Shown: in pieces, positions 45,182-54,730 of the stretch
Position numbering within the stretch: the stretch's first letter is position 1
Layout of the letters: each line of letters opens with the position of its first letter
NCBI GenBank assembly: GCA_040389065.1
Contig: JAZKAR010000009.1
Coordinates: 1-64,000, forward strand
Source: JAZKAR01 sp040389065
Lineage (GTDB): Bacteria > Pseudomonadota > Gammaproteobacteria > Burkholderiales > Casimicrobiaceae
Direction: 5' to 3'
DNA: 64,000 nucleotides
Program-made: the position numbers and the translations under genes
Notes under the pieces: generated by a model
The model's input: the letters and a program-made list of their open reading frames with translations, nothing else
Told to the model about the DNA's origin: nothing
Database searches by the model: none

Positions 45182-47635
45182 ATGAGTCAAGATTCTCACC
45201 CATTGCCTGAAAACGACCCTAAACTATACGACTCAAACAGTATTAAGGTTTTAAAAGGTCTGGAAGCGGTACGCAAGCGTCCTGGCATGTATATCGGCGA
45301 TACATCAGATGGCAGCGGTTTGCATCACATGGTATTTGAAGTCGTTGACAATGCAATTGATGAAGCTTTGGCAGGACATTGTGATGAAATCACTGTTACC
45401 ATTCACGCTGATAACTCCATCAGTGTTCGTGACAATGGGCGAGGAATTCCCGTTGATATTCACCATGAAGAAGGCCGCTCTGCAGCAGAAGTGATCATGA
45501 CGATTCTTCATGCAGGAGGAAAATTTGATAGTAACTCCTACAAAATATCTGGTGGGCTACACGGGGTTGGGGTATCTGTTGTTAATGCATTATCAGAATG
45601 GTTAAAACTCAGAATTTGGCGCGAAGGCTCAATGCATGAAGTTGAGTTTAGGCACGGTGAGGCTGTTGCTCCTCTTAAAAAAATTGGCAAAACTCATGAG
45701 CGCGGTACTGAAGTTCAATTTATGGCTGCCATTGAAACGTTTGGCACGATTGAATACCATTATGATATTTTAGCGCGTCGATTACGAGAGCTTTCTTTTC
45801 TAAACCATGGCGTTAAAATTCAACTTATTGATATGCGCGACGGTAAGCATGAAGATTTCGCCTTTTCGGGCGGTATTCGTGGTTTTGTTGAGTACATGAA
45901 CCGTAACAAAACTGTTTTACACAGTAAAAGCTTTTATTCATCCGGCGAGCGCCTTGGCATTACTGTCGAAGTTGCAATGCAATGGAATGATAGCTATCAA
46001 GAGTCTGTACAGTGCTTTACGAATAATATCCCTCAGCGTGATGGCGGAACCCACTTAACGGGTTTACGTACTGCAATGACGCGTACCTTAAATCAGTATA
46101 TCGAAAAAAATGAACTCGCTAAAAAAGCTAAAGTTGATACAAGCGGCGATGATATGCGCGAAGGACTCACTTGCGTACTATCTGTAAAAGTTCCAGATCC
46201 TAAGTTTTCTTCCCAAACGAAAGACAAACTCGTTTCTGGTGAAGTTCGCCCCATTGTTGAGGAAGTTGTTTCCGAAAAATTATACGACTTCTTGCTTGAG
46301 CATCCCAACGACGCAAAAATTATCTGCAATAAAATTATTGATGCCGCACGTGCGCGTGAAGCTGCGCGTAAAGCCCGTGAAATGACACGCCGTAAAGGCG
46401 TGATGGATCAATTAGGTTTACCCGGAAAACTAGCGGATTGCCAAGAGCGCGATCCCTCTAAATGTGAATTATATCTGGTCGAGGGTGATTCTGCGGGCGG
46501 CTCTGCGAAACAAGGGCGTGATCGCAAGTTTCAAGCGATTTTGCCGCTTAAAGGTAAAATTCTCAATGTTGAAAAAGCCCGTTTTGATAAAGTACTTTCA
46601 AGCCAGGAAATATTAACGCTGATTACTGCGCTAGGAACCGGGTTTGGTAAAGATGAATACAATGCAGATAAATTACGCTACCATCGCATTATTTTGATGA
46701 CCGATGCTGACGTCGATGGATCGCATATTCGGACTTTATTGTTAACTTTCTTTTACCGACAAATGCCTGAATTAGTAGAGCGTGGCCACATCTATATCGC
46801 GCAACCTCCACTATACAAAGTTAAACATGGCAAAGATGAACGCTACCTTAAAGATCAATTTGAGTTAAATCAGTATCTTTTAGAGCTATCGCTTAAAAAA
46901 ATTAGTTTTCGCGCAAATCCCACTACTCCTGCCCTCGCAGGCGCAGATTTAGGCAAATTAGCGCGTCAGTATTTGCAAACAGATACATTGATTGATCGCT
47001 TGGCGCGTCAAAATCCACGCCCTTTATTGGAAGTGCTTCGCGAAGGTGTCGTGCTTGATTTGAGTACGGCTGAGCTTACAGAAACAAGTCGTCTTCAGCT
47101 CGAAAAAGCACTTGGTGAACGCGATGAAAATTTTGCTGTTTTTGATGCAACTGATGAAGAAGGCCATGCTCTCAGAATTGAACAAACCGTTCATGGTCGA
47201 GTACATGCCGTTAATATTCATGCCAATAATTTAGGGCATGCTGAATTTTCTCCATTACAAACGTTGGCAAAACAACTCTCCGAATTAATAGATCCTGCTA
47301 CAGCAGCGTTTATTGAGGATGGTAAAGAAGAGATGACCGCGGAGGAAGATGAGAGCCGTGTGCTCGCGCCGCATTTTGGTAGAGCACTAACAGCATTATT
47401 AGAGAGAGCACGCAGCCATATCAGCCTGCAACGCTATAAAGGTTTGGGTGAAATGAACCCTGCCCAACTCTGGGAAACCACAATGGATCCTGCTGTGCGC
47501 CGATTGCTTAAAGTGCAAATCGACGATGCAATTGCAGCTGATGCTATTTTTAGTACTCTAATGGGTGATGATGTAGAACCGCGCCGTGCGTTTATTGAAC
47601 TCAACGCATTAGGCGTTCAACATTTAGATATTTAA
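45182..47635 (+). CDS. gyrB: DNA gyrase subunit B
   Basis: ATPase and toprim subunit of the supercoiling topoisomerase. 817 residues: GHKL ATPase with VDNAIDEAL, DNGRGIPVD and the GGLHGVGVSVVNALS lid; transducer domain; toprim motifs LVEGDSAGGSAKQ and DADVDGSHIRTLLL; a Gram-negative-type insertion after about residue 550; and the closing QRYKGLGEMNPAQLWETTMDP. The start ATG follows CAGGAG. Third in dnaA-dnaN-gyrB. Confidence 0.98.
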   Translation: MSQDSHPLPENDPKLYDSNSIKVLKGLEAVRKRPGMYIGDTSDGSGLHHMVFEVVDNAIDEALAGHCDEITVTIHADNSISVRDNGRGIPVDIHHEEGRSAAEVIMTILHAGGKFDSNSYKISGGLHGVGVSVVNALSEWLKLRIWREGSMHEVEFRHGEAVAPLKKIGKTHERGTEVQFMAAIETFGTIEYHYDILARRLRELSFLNHGVKIQLIDMRDGKHEDFAFSGGIRGFVEYMNRNKTVLHSKSFYSSGERLGITVEVAMQWNDSYQESVQCFTNNIPQRDGGTHLTGLRTAMTRTLNQYIEKNELAKKAKVDTSGDDMREGLTCVLSVKVPDPKFSSQTKDKLVSGEVRPIVEEVVSEKLYDFLLEHPNDAKIICNKIIDAARAREAARKAREMTRRKGVMDQLGLPGKLADCQERDPSKCELYLVEGDSAGGSAKQGRDRKFQAILPLKGKILNVEKARFDKVLSSQEILTLITALGTGFGKDEYNADKLRYHRIILMTDADVDGSHIRTLLLTFFYRQMPELVERGHIYIAQPPLYKVKHGKDERYLKDQFELNQYLLELSLKKISFRANPTTPALAGADLGKLARQYLQTDTLIDRLARQNPRPLLEVLREGVVLDLSTAELTETSRLQLEKALGERDENFAVFDATDEEGHALRIEQTVHGRVHAVNIHANNLGHAEFSPLQTLAKQLSELIDPATAAFIEDGKEEMTAEEDESRVLAPHFGRALTALLERARSHISLQRYKGLGEMNPAQLWETTMDPAVRRLLKVQIDDAIAADAIFSTLMGDDVEPRRAFIELNALGVQHLDI

Positions 47636-47653
47636 AGTAGTGTGTTATCAAAG

Positions 47654-47690
47654 AGTATGTACATTTGTTTATTAAACAAATGTACATACT
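47654..47690. promoter_or_regulatory. Perfect 17-bp palindrome between gyrB and the phoB-like gene
   Basis: AGTATGTACATTTGTTT and its exact reverse complement are separated by only ATT. It ends 23 bases before the response-regulator start. The transcript would form a strong AT-rich hairpin without a U-tract. It could be a terminator/attenuator or a dimeric-protein operator. Confidence 0.8.
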
Positions 47691-47713
47691 TCTTAAACCA
47701 AAAGGAGATAACT

Positions 47714-48421
47714 ATGTCGTCGTCAATTCTTGTGGTAGAAGATGACCGCGATATTCAATATCTTTTAAAGATGGCACTTTCTCAAGCTGGATTCAGTGTT
47801 GAATGTGTACGTACAATGCCTGAAGCTATTGCCCAAAGTCAGAAAAAGCTTCCTGACGCTGCTATTATAGATTGGATGCTTCCTCAAGGCTCAGGGTTAC
47901 AATTGCTACATCACTGGCGTCATTCAGATTACGCTGCCAACCTACCCACCCTCTTTCTTACAGCAAAACAAGAAGAAGACGATAAGCTTAAAGCGTTTGA
48001 AAAAGGGATTGATGACTATTTAACTAAACCCTTTAGCACTAAAGAGCTTATTGCGCGGTTACACGCTTTACTTCGAAGAAGCCACCCGCTTAATGCCATT
48101 GCTGACAGTGCAGATCAATGCAGAATAGGTGCGTTGCATCTTGATATGGCTCAGCATCGCCTCAGTTATAAAGGCGAAGAGATTATAATTAACCCTACAG
48201 AGTTTCGGTTATTTCAATTTTTCATGACACATCGTGAACGCGTTTATAGCCGCACACAACTTTTAGATAGTGTGTGGGGTATCAATGCTGAATTAGAAGA
48301 GCGTACCGTTGATGTACATATTCGCCGGCTAAGAAAAGCACTTGAAAACCATGAAATTCAAGGCATTATTGAAACCGTGCGCAGTGTAGGATATAGATTT
48401 AATGCTGAAGCATTGGTTTAA
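47714..48421 (+). CDS. OmpR/PhoB-family response regulator
   Basis: 235 residues from the ATG at 47714, preceded by AAAGGAG; the earlier open-frame start (47642) would run through the palindrome. Receiver domain: acidic pair D10/D11, phospho-acceptor D53 in IIDWMLP, T83 and K105 in LTKPFS. The C-terminal winged helix starts about residue 135 and includes YSRTQLLDSVWG and RTVDVHIRRLRKAL. Closest in feel to PhoB. It overlaps the kinase gene by 20 bases. No pst or phoU gene is nearby, so a phosphate role is only inferred. Confidence 0.9.
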   Translation: MSSSILVVEDDRDIQYLLKMALSQAGFSVECVRTMPEAIAQSQKKLPDAAIIDWMLPQGSGLQLLHHWRHSDYAANLPTLFLTAKQEEDDKLKAFEKGIDDYLTKPFSTKELIARLHALLRRSHPLNAIADSADQCRIGALHLDMAQHRLSYKGEEIIINPTEFRLFQFFMTHRERVYSRTQLLDSVWGINAELEERTVDVHIRRLRKALENHEIQGIIETVRSVGYRFNAEALV

Positions 48422-49520
48422 TTTTCCGCAAATAACAAATGATACCCTTGAGTCTGATGAGAAAATAGCAGCTTCTTCTTCATTACACCCATCTCCTCAT
48501 CTAGAAGTAGATACTACGTGTCAGTTATTGAGGAAAACGCTTTCTGAAACTCTCTTTCATGCCCCGTGCGGCTATATTTTGCTCGGTAAAAATTTCTATT
48601 TAGAATGGTTTAATCCACTTGCGACACAATGGCTAGGTTTAAAAAACTCTGACCATAACCGACGTATTACTCATATCATTCGTTCGCCTATCTTCACACA
48701 TTTTCTTGATAAACAAGAATATAAGCTTTCCATTGAATATGGCAAATCTCAATTACGTTTCCAGTTAATTTGCTTAGTTCCATCGCATTTATTTTTACTG
48801 CAAATTGAACAAGAAGATGATCGAGAGGCTATTCATCGCTCACAACGAGACTTTCTTGCAGCCGTATCTCATGAGCTTAATACCCCTATTACAGTCATAC
48901 AAGGATTCTTAGAAATTCTTTCGGCTAAATATCAAGAAGACAAGGAAATATTCCAACGCTTGCATCAACAAACACAACGCCTAACAGGCTTATCTAGCCA
49001 ACTATTACAACTTTTACGTGCCGAACAAAATCTGCCTAAATTTAAGGCCATTGACGCACATACTTTTTTTAATCGTATTAAGAACGATCTCGATGGCTCC
49101 TTATTGCAAAGCCGACGTATTAGTTGGAATATTGATAACGTTGTAGAGATTTTCGGAGATGAGCTTTCTTTATACAGCGCATTTAAAAATTTAATTGATA
49201 ACGCCATACGCTATACTGATGATCAAACAGGTGAAATTGTGATTTCATGGTATGTTGCCAAAAACGAGAACAATAACGGAAACAATATTTTTGAAGTAAA
49301 AGATAATGGCATCGGCATTGATCATCATCATTTAATTCATTTAGGTACGCGGTTTTATCGCGCCCATGATCATGCCACGATAGGTACAGGGCTGGGTCTA
49401 AGCATTGTAAAGCAGGTTATTCAGGCACATAAGGGAAATTTAGAAATCACATCTACGGTGAAGGCAGGTAGTCTTTTTAAACTTTTTTTACCTTCTGTTC
49501 CTCAATCCCTTAAGGATTAA
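48402..49520 (+). CDS. PhoR-like sensor histidine kinase without membrane segments
   Basis: Cognate kinase of the overlapping response regulator. 372 residues. A PAS-like region at about 55-140 precedes the DHp helix with the phospho-acceptor His157 in SHELNTPITVIQG, as in PhoR. The ATPase domain has the N box NLIDNAIRYT, G1 VKDNGIGI and G2 GTGLGLSIVKQ. Unlike E. coli PhoR there is no N-terminal hydrophobic segment, so it appears soluble. Confidence 0.9.
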   Translation: MLKHWFNFPQITNDTLESDEKIAASSSLHPSPHLEVDTTCQLLRKTLSETLFHAPCGYILLGKNFYLEWFNPLATQWLGLKNSDHNRRITHIIRSPIFTHFLDKQEYKLSIEYGKSQLRFQLICLVPSHLFLLQIEQEDDREAIHRSQRDFLAAVSHELNTPITVIQGFLEILSAKYQEDKEIFQRLHQQTQRLTGLSSQLLQLLRAEQNLPKFKAIDAHTFFNRIKNDLDGSLLQSRRISWNIDNVVEIFGDELSLYSAFKNLIDNAIRYTDDQTGEIVISWYVAKNENNNGNNIFEVKDNGIGIDHHHLIHLGTRFYRAHDHATIGTGLGLSIVKQVIQAHKGNLEITSTVKAGSLFKLFLPSVPQSLKD

Positions 49521-49541
49521 GCTATAGGTTACTTTTATTTT

Positions 49542-50090
49542 TTAGCCTTTAGCTAACAAGCGACCTGTACCGAGTGGATTTGCAGATGAAACATTATGTG
49601 TAGCGCCCATTTCATTTGCTCCATTTTCTTTATAGACGGTATCATCGATACCAGAAAATGAAACTAAAGCTTGTAATTTTCTGCGGTTATCTTCTGCAAG
49701 GTGGCCTAAAAGGCTTTGATTTAATTTATTAATGTCTTGAAGCTTCAAAAGTAACGTCTTGAACTGTGCCCATGAAACCAATAAAGCGTTTACTTCAACA
49801 TTACTTTCCCACTGGGTACTTTGACTTTCTAGCCATGTAGTAAGGCCTGCACCTGAGGAGTCTTTACTTACAAATCCTAGCTGCGACCAATACTCCGCGC
49901 ATTCTTGACCCCATAGTGCTGCTTGCTGAACGAATCTATTTTGTTTTTCAATATTATCTGTTACTTGTTCTATATCAAGCGCAATCAGGGAATCTTTAAA
50001 CGCCTCCGCCGTATTAAGCTGTTGCCTTAATAATTCTAAACGCTCATCAAGCCACAGCTTAAATACGACAGCCACATGCTGAGTTGGCAT
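49542..50090 (-). CDS. flgN: Flagellar export chaperone FlgN
   Basis: Chaperone for the hook-filament junction proteins FlgK and FlgL. 182 residues, all helical: an N-terminal coiled coil (LDERLELLRQQLNTAEAFKDSL), a central helical region, an LGHLAEDNRRKLQAL helix, and a C-terminal tail containing NPLGTGRLLAKG as in FlgN-type proteins. Sequence conservation in this family is weak, so the call leans on gene order: flgM lies immediately upstream on the same strand (47 bases), the usual flgM-flgN arrangement. No other flagellar gene is in the window. Confidence 0.8.
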   Translation of the reverse strand: MPTQHVAVVFKLWLDERLELLRQQLNTAEAFKDSLIALDIEQVTDNIEKQNRFVQQAALWGQECAEYWSQLGFVSKDSSGAGLTTWLESQSTQWESNVEVNALLVSWAQFKTLLLKLQDINKLNQSLLGHLAEDNRRKLQALVSFSGIDDTVYKENGANEMGATHNVSSANPLGTGRLLAKG

Positions 50091-50137
50091 TTTTTGCCTA
50101 TCTATAAAGAATAAAAATAGATCATCGATTATTAACT

Positions 50138-50491
50138 TTATTTATTGCGAGTAGGAGCACTTAATAAATGTTCACGCGCCACCTCTAATAATCGATCAGC
50201 CACGCGCTCAGCATCAACATTAAATTGCCCTTGTGCAATAGCATTCTTAATCGCTTCAACTTTAGCAGTATCAATCACGCTAATATCTGCCATTTGTTGT
50301 TCAAGAGCTAAGAGCTGAGAGCCTTGTGACTGAATATTAACTTGATCAGCACTCACTCCAGCATTGCCATAAGCACCTGCAGCACCTGCTGACCCACTGA
50401 TTTTTCCAACACCTCCAACAGAGCTTGAGCTAGAAGTGCCTTGTACTTTTGTACTCGACGTTGCTGTCGGTTTACGGGATCCAACCTTCAC
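50138..50491 (-). CDS. flgM: Anti-sigma-28 factor FlgM
   Basis: Holds FliA inactive until the hook-basal body is complete, then is exported. 117 residues from a GTG at 50491 preceded by a GTAGGGTGG stretch; the frame is open further upstream but those residues resemble no FlgM and lie across the candidate promoter. Residues 1-60 are Ser/Gly/Ala-rich and disordered, as expected; the sigma-binding helices follow, with DTAKVEAIKNAIAQGQFNVDAERVADRLLEVA, the diagnostic FlgM C-terminus. Upstream is a sigma-28-like promoter. Confidence 0.88.
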   Translation of the reverse strand: MKVGSRKPTATSSTKVQGTSSSSSVGGVGKISGSAGAAGAYGNAGVSADQVNIQSQGSQLLALEQQMADISVIDTAKVEAIKNAIAQGQFNVDAERVADRLLEVAREHLLSAPTRNK

Positions 50492-50534
50492 GTTCCACCC
50501 TACCTTAATTAAGTTTCTGAGTGCCTCACTGCTT

Positions 50535-50562
50535 ATATCGGAGGCTCCGATCATACACTTTA
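50535..50562 (-). promoter_or_regulatory. Candidate sigma-28 (FliA) promoter for flgM
   Basis: On the - strand TAAAGTGT is followed, after 12 bases, by TCCGATAT. This matches the FliA pattern TAAAGTTT-N11-GCCGATAA at most positions with one extra spacer base. The -10 end is 43 bases upstream of the flgM GTG. The segment also contains a short palindrome ATCGGAG-C-CTCCGAT. Confidence 0.55.
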
Positions 50563-50717
50563 TAGTATCAATGCTCTTTAAATCTGTTCTAGTTGCAAGC
50601 CACAGCATACACCAAACACACTCATGACTTTAAACCTATTAAGTTATAAACGCACGAGAAAATGATTAAGAACACTTTAAAAAAAAATAAAACTCATAAA
50701 AACAACAGAGTAAAAAT

Positions 50718-51791
50718 TTACTGCATAGAACCAAAAGGATCTGTCCATGTTTGTGAAGCGGGTGTTTCTTTCATGCTTAAATATTGCAATAACTCTTCAA
50801 CCAAAATTGGCCCACGATAGATAAGCCCCGTGTAGAGCTGTACTAGAGACGCGCCAGCTTTTTTCTTTTCAACCACATCTTGCGTAGAGTTAATACCTCC
50901 TACGCCAATAATAGGTATAGAGCCTTTTAATGCCTCAGAAAGCCATCTAATTATAACGGTAGACTGAGCGCGCACTGGGGTACCGCTTAGCCCACCTTGC
51001 TCGTTAGCATATTTTTGCCCTTCAACCCACCGGCGATCCATCGTCGTATTGGTTGCAATGACCCCATCAATTTTATATTCTAACAGCAGCTCAGCAATAT
51101 GAAATACATCCTCTCGCTCAAGATCTGGTGCAATTTTGACAGCCATGGGCACATAACGCCTATGTTCTGTTTTTAAATGCTCACGCGCCTCTACTAAAAC
51201 CTCTAGGAGTCGCCTTAATGCACTAGTTTCTTGGAGTTGTCTTAGATTTTGTGTATTAGGAGAAGAAATATTAACCGTAACATAATCTGCTAATGGATAA
51301 ACGCGTTTCAAACACGTTAAGTAATCTTCATGTGCCTGATCAATAGGGGTCTGTGCGTTTTTCCCTATGTTAACTCCAATAATTCCTTTATAGCGGGCAT
51401 TTGAAATGCGTCGGCACAATGCATCAACGCCTTCGTTATTGAAGCCCATACGATTAATAATCGCCTCAGAATCTTTTAAGCGAAATAATCGTGGCTTTGG
51501 ATTTCCTATTTGTGGTTTCGGCGTCACGGTACCTACCTCAACAAACCCGAACCCCAATGCACCTAAGGCATCTAAATGCTTAGCGTCTTTATCCATCCCC
51601 GCTGCCAAACCTATTGGGTTGGCAAAGTCTAATCCCATTACTTTTATAGGTGGAATCGTATACTTAAGGGGTGTAATTAACCCTAACCGGTAAGCCCACT
51701 CCAACAACTGCATGGTCAGAGTATGAGCACGCTCAGGATCGAGACTTAAAATAAGCGGTTTGAAGGAATTGTATAATCGCCCTGGATTCAT
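50718..51791 (-). CDS. pyrD: Dihydroorotate dehydrogenase (quinone), class 2
   Basis: Membrane-associated FMN enzyme that oxidises dihydroorotate to orotate and passes electrons to quinone. 357 residues. The N-terminal helical extension (YNSFKPLILSLDPERAHTLTMQLLEWAYRLGL) marks class 2. Core motifs: NPIGLAAGMDKDAKHLDALGALGFGFVEVGTVTPKPQ, INRMGFNNEG, VTVNISSPNTQNLRQLQ with the catalytic Ser, VATNTT and GVGGINSTQD. Single gene, divergent from mltB. Confidence 0.96.
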   Translation of the reverse strand: MNPGRLYNSFKPLILSLDPERAHTLTMQLLEWAYRLGLITPLKYTIPPIKVMGLDFANPIGLAAGMDKDAKHLDALGALGFGFVEVGTVTPKPQIGNPKPRLFRLKDSEAIINRMGFNNEGVDALCRRISNARYKGIIGVNIGKNAQTPIDQAHEDYLTCLKRVYPLADYVTVNISSPNTQNLRQLQETSALRRLLEVLVEAREHLKTEHRRYVPMAVKIAPDLEREDVFHIAELLLEYKIDGVIATNTTMDRRWVEGQKYANEQGGLSGTPVRAQSTVIIRWLSEALKGSIPIIGVGGINSTQDVVEKKKAGASLVQLYTGLIYRGPILVEELLQYLSMKETPASQTWTDPFGSMQ

Positions 51792-51832
51792 GGCACAATA
51801 CTCCTGTTTAAAATATCCCGACCCGCAAAATC

Positions 51833-52930
51833 ATGAACGTAACCAATATGCGTTTATATCATAAATTCTTGTTCTTACCAATCAGCACATTCATCGCACT
51901 ACTGCTTACCCCTATTCAGGCAAGCTTAGCAGCACCTTCTCGCTTTCTTGAGCAAGAAGAAGTAAGAACTTTTATTCGTGATTTAGAAACGCAAGAGCAT
52001 TTCAATAGAGCAGATCTTGAAGATCTGTTTTCGCGTGCGCGCCATGTGCAAAGTGTTATTGATGCAATGGATCGCCCATTCAAACAGCCACCTCCCTGGT
52101 ACAAATACGCCCAGCCCATTCTTACAGAGGCGCGCTATAATCAAGGAGTTAACTTTTGGAATACGCATCGCCGCGCGTTAGAACAGGCTGAATTGCAATT
52201 TGGCGTTCCTGCCCAGATCATTGTAGCTATTATTGGCGTAGAAACGTTTTATGGCAAAGTTACTGGCAATTATCGACTGATGGATGCTTTAAGTACGTTA
52301 GCATTTGACTATCCGCGCAGAGCTTCTTTCTTTCAAGATGAACTTAAAAACTTTCTTATTTTAGCGCGTGATGAGCAAATCAATCCTTTAGAGCTAAAAG
52401 GTTCATTTGCCGGAGCAATGGGCATTCCTCAATTTATGCCAAGCAGCTATCGACGTTTTGGTATTGACTACAATCAAGATGGTCATATTGATTTATTGCG
52501 ATCACCTGTAGATGCTATTGGCAGTGTAGGTCATTTTCTAAAAGAACATGGGTGGGAACGCAACAGCTGGGGCGTTCGACCTATTGAAAAATTGCCCATG
52601 GAACTTATTATAAATGCTACACAAGCAAAAGGAATTTCTGAGTGGAAATCTCCACAAGAATGGGAACGACTATTTCAAACGTCTGATGGCAAACCTGCAG
52701 CACTTCCTTTTAATGATCAAGAAAAAGTAGCGTTATTGCGACTTGAAATGGATGCAGATACGCCGTACTTTGTATGGGTAGGTCCTAATTTTCAGGCTAT
52801 CACAAAATATAATCGCAGTCGGCTTTACGCAAGTGTTGTATGGTCTTTAGCGTGCCAACTTGCAGAAGCTCAAGGAAAGCAACCTTGCGATCTTCCACTT
52901 AATACACAGCCTGCTTCATCTAAAAAATAA
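51833..52930 (+). CDS. mltB: Membrane-bound lytic murein transglycosylase B
   Basis: Cleaves the MurNAc-GlcNAc bond to form anhydro-muropeptides in the periplasm. 365 residues. The signal peptide ends near ASLAAP (about residue 34) and lacks a lipobox Cys, so the protein may be soluble in the periplasm, unlike E. coli MltB. The catalytic Glu is in IVAIIGVETFYGKVTGNY, and the family blocks SFAGAMGIPQFMPSSYRRFGID and DGHIDLLRSPVDAIGSVGHFLKEHGW are complete. No clear ribosome-binding site; a second ATG at 51848 is possible. Confidence 0.93.
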   Translation: MNVTNMRLYHKFLFLPISTFIALLLTPIQASLAAPSRFLEQEEVRTFIRDLETQEHFNRADLEDLFSRARHVQSVIDAMDRPFKQPPPWYKYAQPILTEARYNQGVNFWNTHRRALEQAELQFGVPAQIIVAIIGVETFYGKVTGNYRLMDALSTLAFDYPRRASFFQDELKNFLILARDEQINPLELKGSFAGAMGIPQFMPSSYRRFGIDYNQDGHIDLLRSPVDAIGSVGHFLKEHGWERNSWGVRPIEKLPMELIINATQAKGISEWKSPQEWERLFQTSDGKPAALPFNDQEKVALLRLEMDADTPYFVWVGPNFQAITKYNRSRLYASVVWSLACQLAEAQGKQPCDLPLNTQPASSKK

Positions 52931-52941
52931 GGATAGACTCG

Positions 52942-54591
52942 ATGTCTCGCGAAATCATGGAATACGATGTGGTTATCGTTGGCGGTGGCCCAGCAGGTTT
53001 ATGTGCCTCTATACGTCTCAAACAGCTTGCACAGACTCAAGGCCGTGAAATTAGCGTCTGCCTACTAGAAAAAGGGTCAGAAATTGGAGCGCATATTATC
53101 TCCGGCGCTGTTATAGATCCTATTGCTTTAGATGAATTATTCCCCAACTGGTTTGATCTTAAAGCGCCTCTTAATACGCCTGTAACCGCTGATGATTTCC
53201 TCTATTTTTTCGATCAAAAAGCATTAGAAATCCCTCATTGGCTCATTCCTAAAATGATGCGCAATCAAGGCAATTACATTGTAAGTTTAGGGCAAGTTTG
53301 CCGCTGGTTAGCCACGCAAGCAGAAAAGCTAGGGGTTGAAATTTACACAGGATTTGCTGCCAGTGAATTACTGTTTTCAGATAGCGGCGCCATCATCGGA
53401 GTGGCTACAGGAGATATGGGGCTTGATAAAAACAGTAAGCCCTTACCTGAATTTACTGAAGGTGTAGAACTTCATGCCAAATACACCTTAATCAGCGAAG
53501 GAACACGCGGCTCTCTGGCAGAAAAAGTTATTAAGCAATTCAGCCTGCGCAGCAAAAGCAATCCTCCTAAATATGGAATTGGTTTTAAAGAACTTTGGCG
53601 AGTACCCCAATCTCAGCATCATCGCGGCTTTGTCATGCATGGTCTCGGCTGGCCATTAGACAATCAAACAGGTGGTGGCATTTTCATGTACCACTATGAT
53701 AAAGATCTTGTTTCATTTGGCATGATTATCCATCTTGATTACACTAACCCACATCTATCTCCCTATGACGAATTTCAACGCGCAAAAACGCATCCTGTCA
53801 TTCGTTACTATTTAGAAGGCGGAGAGCGCATCGGCTATGGCGCGCGCGCGGTTAATGAAGGAGGAATTCAATCACTTCCTAAATTAAGCTTTCCTGGCGG
53901 GGCTTTGCTCGGTTGTTCAGCTGGCATGATAAATCTAGCACGCATCAAAGGCTCTCATAACGCCATGAAAAGTGGCATGCTTGCTGCAGAAGCTGTTATT
54001 GAAGCTGTATTTCAAGGGCGAGCACATGATGAACTTACCAGCTATACAGAACGTTTCAAAAACTCTTGGATTCACCAAGAGCTTTCACAAACACGTAATT
54101 TAAAACCCTTACTTAAGTTAGGTACGTTTCAAGGCATGATGTTAGGAGGTGCCTCTTTATGGCTTGAACAAATGGGCATTGGTAAAAAGCTACCAACGCT
54201 TCAACATAAAATTCCTGATCATGCGTCATTAGTTCCCGCTAATGAGGCGCCTATCATACGTTACCCTGTTTATGATAGCGTTTTAACATTCGACAAGCTT
54301 TCATCCGTTGCTTTAACGGGAACTCATCATCGTGATAATCAGCCGGTGCACTTACATATAAAAGACCCTTCTGTTCCTGTCAGCACCAATCTTGTTTTTT
54401 TTAAAGGCCCTGAGCAACGCTACTGCCCTGCTGCTGTTTACGAGTTTGTAGAAAAAGAAGGGCAAATGGCTTTGAAAATTAATGCGCAAAACTGCATTCA
54501 TTGTAAAACCTGTGATATTAAAGACCCCCAGCAAAATATCGAATGGAGAACACCAGAAGGCGGCGAAGGCCCTCAATACAGTACAATGTAA
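52942..54591 (+). CDS. Electron transfer flavoprotein-ubiquinone oxidoreductase
   Basis: FAD and 4Fe-4S membrane-surface enzyme that moves electrons from ETF (fatty and amino acid oxidation) to ubiquinone. 549 residues: dinucleotide-binding VVIVGGGPAGLCASIRLK at 9-26, KGSEIGAHIISGAV, GIGFKELWRVP, GCSAGMINLARIKGSHNAMKSGMLAAEA, and the C-terminal cluster with CPAAVYEF and NCIHCKTCDIKDP. The start is preceded by AAGGAT. It lies 11 bases after mltB. etfAB are not in the window. Confidence 0.95.
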   Translation: MSREIMEYDVVIVGGGPAGLCASIRLKQLAQTQGREISVCLLEKGSEIGAHIISGAVIDPIALDELFPNWFDLKAPLNTPVTADDFLYFFDQKALEIPHWLIPKMMRNQGNYIVSLGQVCRWLATQAEKLGVEIYTGFAASELLFSDSGAIIGVATGDMGLDKNSKPLPEFTEGVELHAKYTLISEGTRGSLAEKVIKQFSLRSKSNPPKYGIGFKELWRVPQSQHHRGFVMHGLGWPLDNQTGGGIFMYHYDKDLVSFGMIIHLDYTNPHLSPYDEFQRAKTHPVIRYYLEGGERIGYGARAVNEGGIQSLPKLSFPGGALLGCSAGMINLARIKGSHNAMKSGMLAAEAVIEAVFQGRAHDELTSYTERFKNSWIHQELSQTRNLKPLLKLGTFQGMMLGGASLWLEQMGIGKKLPTLQHKIPDHASLVPANEAPIIRYPVYDSVLTFDKLSSVALTGTHHRDNQPVHLHIKDPSVPVSTNLVFFKGPEQRYCPAAVYEFVEKEGQMALKINAQNCIHCKTCDIKDPQQNIEWRTPEGGEGPQYSTM

Positions 54592-54730
54592 TCAAGCCTG
54601 CCCCACAATGATCAGCCTATGATAAGATAGTAACTTGCTTTGTTTATGACTAATATACATTGCATTTACGCTCGCATTAAGTAAAATTGAGTGCGCGCGC
54701 CCCCTTTCTTTTAACTTTTTGTTAAGCTCT

